The notes under the pieces are model-generated. The model had not been told where the DNA came from, ran no database searches, and saw only the letters and a list, made by a program, of their open reading frames with translations. Shown piece after piece: positions 1-5,600 of a DNA stretch of 5,695 bases. How positions within the stretch are numbered: the first letter of the stretch is position 1; each line of letters begins with the position of its first letter. This DNA is from an uncultured Erysipelotrichaceae bacterium (GTDB lineage Bacteria; Bacillota_I; Bacilli_A; RFN20; CAG-826). The stretch lies in contig CACZNF010000081.1 in NCBI GenBank assembly GCA_902782395.1, positions 1 to 5,695 on the forward strand, in the 5' to 3' direction. The position numbers were made by a program, and so were the translations under genes.

Positions 1-4
1 AAAT

Positions 5-10
5 TATAAT
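5..10 (+). promoter_or_regulatory. -10 box of the leader/nrdD promoter
   Basis: A perfect TATAAT lies at 5-10. Transcription would start near 16-20, immediately before the folded RNA that begins around 21. The -35 element would lie left of the window, so it cannot be checked. No better promoter is visible between here and nrdD, which suggests the leader and nrdD share one transcript. Confidence 0.5.
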
Positions 11-20
11 ACTTAAAAAA

Positions 21-230
21 GGCAAGGAGCCCGAAGCATATGAGTAATGTACCGGTAAGGAGTCCCCGCCTGTATGCCGTTCTTTTTTCATCAGCCCTCG
101 ATATCAGAATGGAAGAACCCCAGACCACGAAGCTGGTAGAGAGTAAAAGCGGAACATACTCAGGGCATGCTGAAAAATAAAAATAGTAGCTAATTATAAG
201 CAGCACATGGGGAAAACTGCTTTTAACTAT
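21..230 (+). ncRNA. Structured leader RNA upstream of nrdD, family not recognised
   Basis: This stretch has no convincing gene but folds well. A long-range helix joins 42-54 to 150-161: 42-46/157-161, bulged A47, 48-50/154-156, an A51-A153 mismatch, then 52-54/150-152, eleven Watson-Crick pairs in all. Four more pairs, 36-39/167-170, can extend it outward. Inside it lie an eight-pair stem 79-86/111-118 (two G-U pairs) and a small hairpin 120-123/133-136. A further hairpin (198-203/217-222, extended by 183-187/226-230) lies 3' of the helix. G+C is 77 of 150 bases over 21-170 by my count, well above the genes, as expected for a folded RNA in an AT-rich genome. It may be a cis-acting switch controlling nrdD or an independent small RNA. 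I see no B12 box, T-box, SAM, TPP, lysine or purine riboswitch core, and no tmRNA, RNase P or SRP signatures. The roughly 210-nt size would suit a raiA-type RNA, but I cannot confirm that from memory of its consensus. Confidence 0.65.
198..224 (+). terminator. Weak terminator-like hairpin at the 3' end of the leader
   Basis: AAGCAG (198-203) pairs with CTGCTT (217-222) around a 13-nt loop, and the run of T continues to 224. Six pairs with a large loop and a short U-tract make a weak terminator. That would suit conditional termination of the leader, or it may be only the last stem of the structured RNA. Its 5' arm shares bases 201-203 with an alternative pairing to 170-172. Confidence 0.3.
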
Positions 231-243
231 ACGAAAGAAGAAT

Positions 244-250
244 AAGGAGA
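244..250 (+). promoter_or_regulatory. Ribosome binding site of nrdD
   Basis: AAGGAGA lies seven bases before the ATG at 258. This fixes the nrdD start and shows that strong Shine-Dalgarno sites are used in this genome, in contrast to the divergent nrdG and deaminase genes. Confidence 0.85.
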
Positions 251-257
251 GATTTTT

Positions 258-2627
258 ATGCTCAAAATTAAAAAGAGAGATGGTACTATTGAAGAATTCG
301 ATATTACCAAGATTGAAAATGCCATTGAAAAAGCTTTCATGGCAGAACATAAGTTCTACAATCACGATATTATTGAAATGCTCGCATTACGTGTAACCAG
401 CGATTTTAACCGTAAAGTCGTCAACGAAACCATTGGTATCGAAGACGTTCAAGACTCTGTTGAAATCGTCTTAATTCAAGCCGGTTACGTGGATGTCGCG
501 CGTTCCTATATTATTTATCGTAAACAACACCAAAACTTACGTGACATTAAAGAAACAAATCTTAACTACAAGAACGTTGTTGATAACTATTTAAAGATTA
601 ACGACTGGCGTGTTAAAGAAAATAGTACTGTCACCTATTCCGTTGGTGGTTTGATTTTATCAAACAGCGGCGCTGTTACCGCTAATTACTGGTTAAGTGA
701 AGTCTATGATGATGAAATTGGTAACGCTCATAGAAACGCTGAAATCCACATCCACGACTTATCCATGCTCACAGGTTACTGTGCTGGTTGGTCATTAAAA
801 CAATTAATTCAAGAAGGTTTAGGCGGTGTTCCTGGTAAGATTACCTCTTCTCCAGCTAACCACTTAAGCACCCTTTGTAACCAAATGGTTAACTTCTTAG
901 GCATTATGCAAAACGAATGGGCTGGCGCACAAGCCTTCTCATCCTTCGATACATATTTAGCGCCTTTCGTTAAAGTTGATCACTTAACATATAAAGAAGT
1001 TAAACAATGCATTCAATCATTCATCTATGGTGTTAATACACCATCCCGTTGGGGTACACAAGCTCCATTCACCAACATCACATTAGACTGGGTTGTGCCA
1101 AACGATATGGCTGAACTCAACTGTTTAGTGGGTGGCAAAGAAATGGACTTCAAGTACAAAGACTGTGTTGAAGAAATGGCAATGGTCAATAAAGCCTTTA
1201 TCGAAATCATGATTGAAGGTGACGCGAATGGCCGTGGTTTCCAATACCCAATCCCAACCTATTCCATTACTCGTACATTCGACTGGAATGAAACAGAAAA
1301 CAATAAACTCTTATTCGAAATGACAGCGAAATATGGTACACCATACTTCTCTAACTACATCAACTCCGATATGGAACCAAGTGACGTTAGAAGTATGTGC
1401 TGCCGTTTAAGACTCGACTTAAGAGAATTAAGAAAGAAATCTGGTGGTTTCTTCGGTTCTGGCGAATCTACAGGTTCTATCGGTGTTGTTACTATCAACA
1501 TGCCAAGAATTGCTTATTTAGCCACAGATGAAGCTGACTTCTATGCCAGACTTGATCACATTATGGATTTATCCGCTCGTTCACTTAAAGTGAAGAGAAA
1601 TACAGTCACCGCTTTATTAGAAGCTGGCTTATATCCATATACCAAGAGATATTTAGGCACATTCAATAACCACTTCTCCACAATTGGTTTAGTCGGTATG
1701 AATGAAGCTTGCTTAAATGCTAACTGGATTAGAAAAGATTTAACCAATCCTGAAGCTATCCAATTCACCAAAGATGTTCTCAATCATATGAGAACAAAAT
1801 TATCCGACTATCAAGAATTATATGGTGACTTATATAACCTTGAAGCCACACCAGCTGAATCTACAGCGTTCCGTTTAGCCAAACATGATAAGGCCAAATA
1901 TCCAGATATCATTACCGCTAACGACGAAGGCATGACTCCATACTATACCAACTCATCACACTTACCAGTCGGTTATACCGAAGATGTCTTTAAAGCTCTT
2001 GATATTCAAGATGGTTTACAAACCCTTTATACATCCGGTACAGTTTTCCACTGTTTCTTAGGACAAAAATTACCATCATGGAAATCATGTATGAACTTTG
2101 TTCGTAAGATTGCTGAAAACTATCACATTCCTTACTACACAATGTCCCCAACATATAGTGTCTGTAAAGAACACGGTTATTTAGTCGGTGAACAATTCGT
2201 CTGTCCACATTGTGGTCAAAAGACTGAAGTCTATTCTCGTATTACTGGCTATTATCGTCCAATTCAAAACTGGAATGACGGTAAGACAGCAGAATATCAC
2301 AACCGTAAAGAATACGACCCAGAAAACAGCCATTTGACACATACTTTGAAACAAGACAATTGCGAACAAGAAGAAAAGATCAGTAATGAATCTTTAAACG
2401 AAATCTTATTATTCGCTACAAAGACATGTCCAAACTGTAAGATGGCCAAGATGCTTTTAGATAAAGCCGGTATTGCCTATACAGTTATCGACGCTGAAGA
2501 TAACAAACAAATGACTTTAAAGTATAAAGTCAACAAAGCTCCAACCCTCATCGTTCCAAACGAAGATGGCTATGAAGTTTTTGAAAACGCCTCAAATATC
2601 AAAGGATATATAGAAAGTATTAACTAA
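258..2627 (+). CDS. nrdD: Anaerobic (class III) ribonucleoside-triphosphate reductase with fused C-terminal glutaredoxin-like domain
   Basis: This enzyme reduces ribonucleoside triphosphates to deoxyribonucleotides by glycyl-radical chemistry in the cytoplasm, without oxygen. Residues 1 to about 95 form one ATP-cone (KKRDGTIEEF near the start, then IEDVQDSVE and YIIYRKQHQ), which usually controls overall activity. The catalytic barrel includes GYCAGWSL with C175 and SMCCRL with C381/C382, followed by GSIGVVTINMPRI. Near the end, C636, H639, C649 and C652 form the zinc site (CKEH, CPHC), and RITGYYRP carries the radical glycine G664. A linker (about 690-713, including C702) leads to an added thioredoxin-fold domain, about 714-789, with CPNC at 724-727 and the cis-proline APT at 761-763. 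Plain NrdD proteins are roughly 710-750 residues, so the extra domain explains the 789. The start is fixed by the AAGGAGA site. The gene is coupled to trxB one base downstream. Many NrdD enzymes use formate as reductant, while known subclasses use redoxins; the fusion argues for the latter here. Its activase NrdG is encoded nearby in the opposite direction. Confidence 0.97.
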   Translation: MLKIKKRDGTIEEFDITKIENAIEKAFMAEHKFYNHDIIEMLALRVTSDFNRKVVNETIGIEDVQDSVEIVLIQAGYVDVARSYIIYRKQHQNLRDIKETNLNYKNVVDNYLKINDWRVKENSTVTYSVGGLILSNSGAVTANYWLSEVYDDEIGNAHRNAEIHIHDLSMLTGYCAGWSLKQLIQEGLGGVPGKITSSPANHLSTLCNQMVNFLGIMQNEWAGAQAFSSFDTYLAPFVKVDHLTYKEVKQCIQSFIYGVNTPSRWGTQAPFTNITLDWVVPNDMAELNCLVGGKEMDFKYKDCVEEMAMVNKAFIEIMIEGDANGRGFQYPIPTYSITRTFDWNETENNKLLFEMTAKYGTPYFSNYINSDMEPSDVRSMCCRLRLDLRELRKKSGGFFGSGESTGSIGVVTINMPRIAYLATDEADFYARLDHIMDLSARSLKVKRNTVTALLEAGLYPYTKRYLGTFNNHFSTIGLVGMNEACLNANWIRKDLTNPEAIQFTKDVLNHMRTKLSDYQELYGDLYNLEATPAESTAFRLAKHDKAKYPDIITANDEGMTPYYTNSSHLPVGYTEDVFKALDIQDGLQTLYTSGTVFHCFLGQKLPSWKSCMNFVRKIAENYHIPYYTMSPTYSVCKEHGYLVGEQFVCPHCGQKTEVYSRITGYYRPIQNWNDGKTAEYHNRKEYDPENSHLTHTLKQDNCEQEEKISNESLNEILLFATKTCPNCKMAKMLLDKAGIAYTVIDAEDNKQMTLKYKVNKAPTLIVPNEDGYEVFENASNIKGYIESIN

Positions 2628-2628
2628 T

Positions 2629-3549
2629 ATGTACGATGTCATCATTATCGGTGGCGGTCCTGCTGGAATGGCAGTCGCTTTAAATACCCTTAGAAATGGA
2701 CGCACCTGTCTCCTTTTAGAAAAGGAGAATTTTGGTGGTCAAATGGCGACTTCTCCAAAATTAGAGAACATTCCAGGCATCAAAGCGATATCCGGAATCG
2801 AATATAGCGATAAGATGTTTGAACAAATCACCGATATGGGTGCAGAATTTGAACTCGAAGAAGTTGAACAAATCACAAAAGAAGATGAAAAGTTCATCGT
2901 TAAGACTAACTATAACACCTATGAATCATGGGTTGTGGTCTTAGCTAATGGCTGTCATCATCGTAAGATGAATCTTCCTCACGAAGATGATTTGGTGGGT
3001 AAAGGTATCTCTTATTGTGCGGTTTGTGATGGAGCTTTCTATAAAGGTCAAACCACAAACATCATCGGAGATGCCAATACCGCATTACAATACGCATTAC
3101 TTTTAAGTAATTATTGTCCAACCGTCAACGTCTTCGCCTTATTCGATCATCTATTCGGCGATCAAATTCTCATTCAAAGAATCAATGATAATCCGAACAT
3201 TAATGTCACATATAATGTTTCCCTTCAAGAATTTGTCGGTGAAGATGAATTAAAAGGATTAAGATTCTTCGATAAAGCTAATAAGCAAGAATTCCTTGTA
3301 GAAACAAACAATGTCTTCGTCGCAATTGGACAAATTCCATGCAATGAACCATTCAAAGATTTAGTGGAATTAGATTCTAAAGGCTTCGTTGTTACCAACG
3401 AAAACATGGAAACTTCCTGCGCAGGCGTTTACGCAGTAGGCGATACGCGTGTGAAAGATATCAGACAAGTCGTAACCGCATTAGGTGACGCCAGTGTCGC
3501 AAGCGTTTATATCAATCGTTATATTCAATCGTTAAATAGAAATAGTTAA
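2629..3549 (+). CDS. trxB: Thioredoxin-reductase-like flavoprotein lacking NADPH motifs
   Basis: This FAD enzyme of the low-molecular-weight thioredoxin reductase family would re-reduce a thioredoxin or glutaredoxin partner through its own disulfide. At 306 residues it has normal length. The FAD-binding GGGPAG is at 8-13, the redox CAVCDG at 130-135, and the C-terminal FAD motif GVYAVGD ends at 271-272, followed by RQVVTALGDAS. The central nucleotide domain is unusual. Where E. coli TrxB has GGGNTAVEEA, this protein has GDANTALQYA (147-156). Where it has HRRDGFRA, this one has ALFDHLFG (170-177), so all three arginines of HRRxxxR are gone. Loss of both motifs is described for ferredoxin-dependent flavin thioredoxin reductases of clostridia, so reduced ferredoxin rather than NADPH is the likely donor (inference). 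The ATG lies one base after the nrdD stop with no good ribosome site, so translation is probably coupled. The likely substrate is the redoxin domain fused to NrdD, or a free thioredoxin encoded elsewhere. Confidence 0.93.
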   Translation: MYDVIIIGGGPAGMAVALNTLRNGRTCLLLEKENFGGQMATSPKLENIPGIKAISGIEYSDKMFEQITDMGAEFELEEVEQITKEDEKFIVKTNYNTYESWVVVLANGCHHRKMNLPHEDDLVGKGISYCAVCDGAFYKGQTTNIIGDANTALQYALLLSNYCPTVNVFALFDHLFGDQILIQRINDNPNINVTYNVSLQEFVGEDELKGLRFFDKANKQEFLVETNNVFVAIGQIPCNEPFKDLVELDSKGFVVTNENMETSCAGVYAVGDTRVKDIRQVVTALGDASVASVYINRYIQSLNRNS

Positions 3550-3585
3550 GTTCGACCATGTCGGACTTTTCTTTTGTTTCTTTTT
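3548..3585 (+). terminator. Intrinsic terminator after trxB
   Basis: A nine-pair stem (3548-3556 with 3560-3568, one G-U pair) closes a three-base CAT loop. A T-rich run (TTTTCTTTTG, then more T) follows to about 3585. The 5' arm overlaps the last two bases of the trxB stop codon. It ends the leader-nrdD-trxB operon. Confidence 0.85.
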
Positions 3586-3586
3586 C

Positions 3587-3614
3587 TTGATAAATACAGA
3601 ATAATAAATATGTA
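3587..3614 (+). promoter_or_regulatory. Possible promoter of the lipoprotein gene
   Basis: TTGATA (3587-3592) and TATGTA (3609-3614) are 16 bases apart. The -35 is good and the -10 is poor. A strong terminator lies just upstream, so the lipoprotein gene needs its own promoter in this 70-base gap. TAATAA at 3602-3607 is an alternative -10. Confidence 0.3.
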
Positions 3615-3625
3615 AAAACAATTTG

Positions 3626-3632
3626 AAGGAGA
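3626..3632 (+). promoter_or_regulatory. Ribosome binding site deciding the lipoprotein start
   Basis: AAGGAGA ends five bases before the ATG at 3638. This selects 3638 over the upstream in-frame TTG at 3623, which would put the ribosome site inside the coding sequence and add five residues before the signal peptide. Confidence 0.8.
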
Positions 3633-3637
3633 TAATT

Positions 3638-4337
3638 ATGAGAAAAGTAATTACTTTAGTCGCATGCTTATCCGCTGCCATGGTTTTATCTGGCTGTGAA
3701 GTCAAGGCGATGTTGGATGATTTAAATAAAGAGACTGCCGAACTTAAATATGATCGCGCTACAAGCCGTTCAAAATTATTAGAACTTGGCGAAAAGCAAG
3801 GTTTCTTGATTGCTTATGACTATGTATCATCCGAAGGAGATAAAGGTACCGCAAAGGTTGGCAATAAAGATGGTTTCTTCTGGGTCTTCAACGACGTCAA
3901 AGAAGGCGAAAACGTTGAAAGCTTTGGCAAGGCTGCAGAAGCCAAAACCGATTCCTATGTAGCCTACGATTATAATGAAGAAAGCAACAAGTTCGAAGCG
4001 ACAGAAACAATTGAAAAAGAAGCATTCGATGCTGTTATTGAAACTGGTGTTAGCTGGTTATGCTCATTCAGTCGATTCCGCTTTAGTGGAAGATGGCAAA
4101 GATACAGTCTTGGGAAGAGAATGTACAAAGTACAAATTCAAATATACCTCATCCGCAGTTATCGCTGGAAAGAATGCTGAAATCAATTTATCCGTTGATG
4201 ATGAATTAGGTATTACCTTAAAAGCGAAAGTCACCGGCATGGATGAAAACGATGCCTCCGCGACTGTTGACTTCGAAGTTAAGTCATTCGCAATTGGAGA
4301 TGCGGTTGTCTTACCAATATTTGAAAACGCTTTATAA
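3638..4337 (+). pseudogene. Secreted lipoprotein gene of unknown function, interrupted by an apparent +1 frameshift
   Basis: The N-terminus is a lipoprotein signal peptide: R2 K3, a hydrophobic stretch, and lipobox LSGC with the lipidated cysteine at C20. The mature protein would be anchored on the outer face of the membrane. The first frame runs sensibly to about VIETGV (codons up to 4051), then becomes Arg/Trp/Ser-rich and stops at TGA 4178-4180. The frame one base further on reads YAHSVDSALVEDGKD from 4059 and continues in the same style (KYKFKY, LGITLKAKV) to TAA at 4335-4337. The two halves therefore look like one protein of about 232 residues, and 700 bases is exactly one more than a whole number of codons. 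One extra base around 4046-4062 (for example one G of TGG at 4055-4057) would explain it. The many alternating polar/hydrophobic strands suggest a beta-rich domain, possibly LolA-like, but I do not recognise a family. The cause may be a sequencing error, a real mutation, or less likely programmed frameshifting. Confidence 0.75.
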
Positions 4338-4340
4338 GAA

Positions 4341-4365
4341 AAAGGGCTTCTAAGAAGCCTTTTTT
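4341..4365. terminator. Bidirectional terminator between the lipoprotein gene and nrdG
   Basis: GGCTTC (4345-4350) pairs with GAAGCC (4354-4359) around a TAA loop. The stem extends through G4344-T4360 and A-T pairs. T runs follow on the plus strand (4360-4365), and A runs before the stem give a U-tract on the minus strand. The nrdG stop codon (4364-4366) lies in the plus-strand T run, so the hairpin serves both converging genes. Confidence 0.85.
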
Positions 4366-5050
4366 AATACCCTCTTAAAGATACAAATTTAATATCTTTA
4401 GATAATATATCTTTATATTTATTAGCGGTTTCTTCACTTACTTCATGAAGGCCTTTTTGAATGCAACTTTCTCTTTCTACGAACTTTTGAAGATATAACT
4501 TCTTCGCACCTTTTAATAATTGGCCCATCTTTATAATATCTTCTTCTTCATGGAACTCGTCGATTAATGTCGTTCTAAATTCATAATCGATTCCGCAGTT
4601 CATTAAATAATCAATAGATTGTTTAATTCTTTCGATATTAACGTTCTTTGTTCCAGTTGTTAGTGGGTATTTGATAAATGAGTTTTTAATATCCATCGCA
4701 ACATAATCAATAAGATGTGATTCATATAAATCTTTGATCGTTTCTGGATTAGTGCCATTTGTGTCTAACTTAATAAGAAAACCAAGTTCTTTTAAGGCAA
4801 TAATCTTTTCTTTTAAATCCGGCATAAGTGTTGGTTCTCCCCCGGAGACCACTACCGCATCAATTAATCCTTTTCTACTTTTTAGATATTCAAGAATATC
4901 TACAAATGGAATTGTCGTATCAGCTTCTAATACTGTTGTCCCATTATGACAAAATGGACATCTAAAATTACATGGCTTGCAAAATAAGACACATGACACT
5001 TTATCTTCAAAGTCTAATAATGAAAATTTATCAATTCCGACGAAATCCAT
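4364..5050 (-). CDS. nrdG: Anaerobic ribonucleotide reductase activating enzyme (radical SAM, NrdG2-like)
   Basis: This activase cleaves S-adenosylmethionine with a 4Fe-4S cluster and places the radical on the C-terminal glycine of NrdD (G664 here). The cluster motif CxxxCxxC is C27-NFR-C31-PF-C34, followed by HNG. The SAM-binding GGEP is at 70-73, with KLDTNG (94-99) further on. The protein ends in VSLRGY, as usual for the NrdG2-type family. Its 228 residues fit that family and exceed the roughly 155 of E. coli NrdG. An additional cysteine, C24, precedes the motif, and a proline (P26) replaces the usual glycine before C27. Start: the ATG at 5050 places FSLLDFEDK where related proteins begin. 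No ribosome site is visible upstream, and a promoter -10 sits right in front. Instead of following nrdD directly, as is common, the gene stands alone in the opposite direction beyond the lipoprotein gene. Confidence 0.93.
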   Translation of the reverse strand: MDFVGIDKFSLLDFEDKVSCVLFCKPCNFRCPFCHNGTTVLEADTTIPFVDILEYLKSRKGLIDAVVVSGGEPTLMPDLKEKIIALKELGFLIKLDTNGTNPETIKDLYESHLIDYVAMDIKNSFIKYPLTTGTKNVNIERIKQSIDYLMNCGIDYEFRTTLIDEFHEEEDIIKMGQLLKGAKKLYLQKFVERESCIQKGLHEVSEETANKYKDILSKDIKFVSLRGY

Positions 5051-5056
5051 GGATTA

Positions 5057-5065
5057 ATATTAGCA
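5057..5065 (-). promoter_or_regulatory. Extended -10 promoter of nrdG, predicted leaderless
   Basis: On the minus strand TGC-TAATAT (5065 down to 5057) matches an extended -10 box. Six bases separate it from the ATG, so a start seven bases downstream would fall on the A of the start codon (5050). No -35 match and no Shine-Dalgarno are present. Confidence 0.45.
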
Positions 5066-5102
5066 CATTTTTCATATTTTATATTTATATAAGATAAAAA
5101 TT

Positions 5103-5111
5103 TGTTATTAT
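5103..5111 (+). promoter_or_regulatory. Extended -10 promoter of the dCMP deaminase gene, nearly leaderless
   Basis: TG-T-TATTAT (5103-5111) is an extended -10 with five of six consensus bases in the hexamer. Transcription would start at about A5118 to A5121, zero to three bases before the ATG at 5121. No Shine-Dalgarno and no clear -35 are visible in this AT-rich gap. Confidence 0.45.
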
Positions 5112-5120
5112 AGTTTTACT

Positions 5121-5600
5121 ATGATTAAAAGCAATATTTCCTGGGATGAATATTTTATGGGTATCGCCTTGCTCTCCGCGATGCGTAGTAAAGATCCCAA
5201 CACAAAAGTGGGAGCGTGTATCGTGGATGAAAACAAGAGAGTTGTTTCTATCGGTTATAACGGTATGCCATGTGGATGTGACGAAAGTCAATTATCCTGG
5301 AACAAAGGCACCGGACTCGATAGCAAATACTTATATGTTTGCCACGCTGAATTTAACGCGATTTTAAATACGAGAAATGGCACCTCTGCGTTAAAGGGTT
5401 GTACAGTCTATGTCACATTATTCCCATGTAATGAATGTACAAAAGCTATTATCCAAACTGGTATTAAAGAAGTTGTTTATATTTCTAATAAATATGAACA
5501 CACTACAGAAACACAAGCATCCTTAAGGATGTTAACCCTCGCGGGTGTAAAAATCCGCCACTACGAAGGTAGAATTCCCGAGATTAGTTATGACCGTTAA
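5121..5600 (+). CDS. comEB: dCMP deaminase, ComEB family
   Basis: This enzyme deaminates dCMP to dUMP, the substrate of thymidylate synthase, in the cytoplasm. The zinc-dependent cytidine/deoxycytidylate deaminase motifs are both present. CHAEFNAIL carries H75 (zinc) and E77 (proton shuttle), and PCNEC carries C103 and C106 (zinc). Upstream, RSKDPNTKVGACIV (22-35) and GYNGMPCGC (45-53) are typical of deoxycytidylate deaminases. Length (159) is usual for the family. The ATG at 5121 is the only sensible start: the next Met (13) would cut into the first helix, and no in-frame ATG lies upstream in the gap. There is no ribosome site, consistent with a leaderless message. The gene overlaps the following folD-like gene by 11 bases, linking dUMP formation to folate metabolism. 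It diverges from nrdG, so both deoxynucleotide genes share one regulatory gap. Confidence 0.93.
   Translation: MIKSNISWDEYFMGIALLSAMRSKDPNTKVGACIVDENKRVVSIGYNGMPCGCDESQLSWNKGTGLDSKYLYVCHAEFNAILNTRNGTSALKGCTVYVTLFPCNECTKAIIQTGIKEVVYISNKYEHTTETQASLRMLTLAGVKIRHYEGRIPEISYDR

Noticed and set aside
40..180. A 46-codon open frame starting MSNVPVRSPR, with AAGGAG at 24-29 ten bases upstream
   Set aside because: It lies across the helices of the leader RNA, uses codons (AGG, CGC, CTG, CCC) rare in the neighbouring genes, and resembles no protein I know. The open frame is short enough to be chance. A translated leader peptide is not fully excluded; conservation at codon level would revive it.
195..200. 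TATAAG as a second promoter for nrdD
   Set aside because: No -35 at the right distance and no TG extension. It overlaps the stem of the 3' hairpin of the leader.
21..230. Cobalamin, T-box, SAM, TPP, lysine, purine, M-box, c-di-GMP or ydaO riboswitch; tmRNA, RNase P, SRP or 6S RNA
   Set aside because: I looked for the invariant core strings of these families and did not see them. 6S and raiA-type RNA could not be tested well by eye.
1025..2369. Four minus-strand open frames of 61-75 codons inside nrdD
   Set aside because: They lie wholly opposite a clearly conserved enzyme, have no ribosome sites I could see, and show no recognisable protein features.
3623..3637. Upstream TTG start for the lipoprotein gene
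   Set aside because: It would place the AAGGAGA ribosome site inside the coding region. The ATG at 3638 has ideal spacing and gives a standard lipoprotein signal peptide.
3975..4337. Independent gene starting at ATG 3975
   Set aside because: Its first about 25 residues are an out-of-frame reading of the lipoprotein gene, with no ribosome site. Only the part after about 4059 looks like real protein, so it is the second half of the frameshifted gene.
5085..5367. Short open frames on both strands overlapping the dCMP deaminase gene, and one opposite nrdG at 4734-4949
   Set aside because: They are shadows of strongly supported genes and show no motifs of their own.
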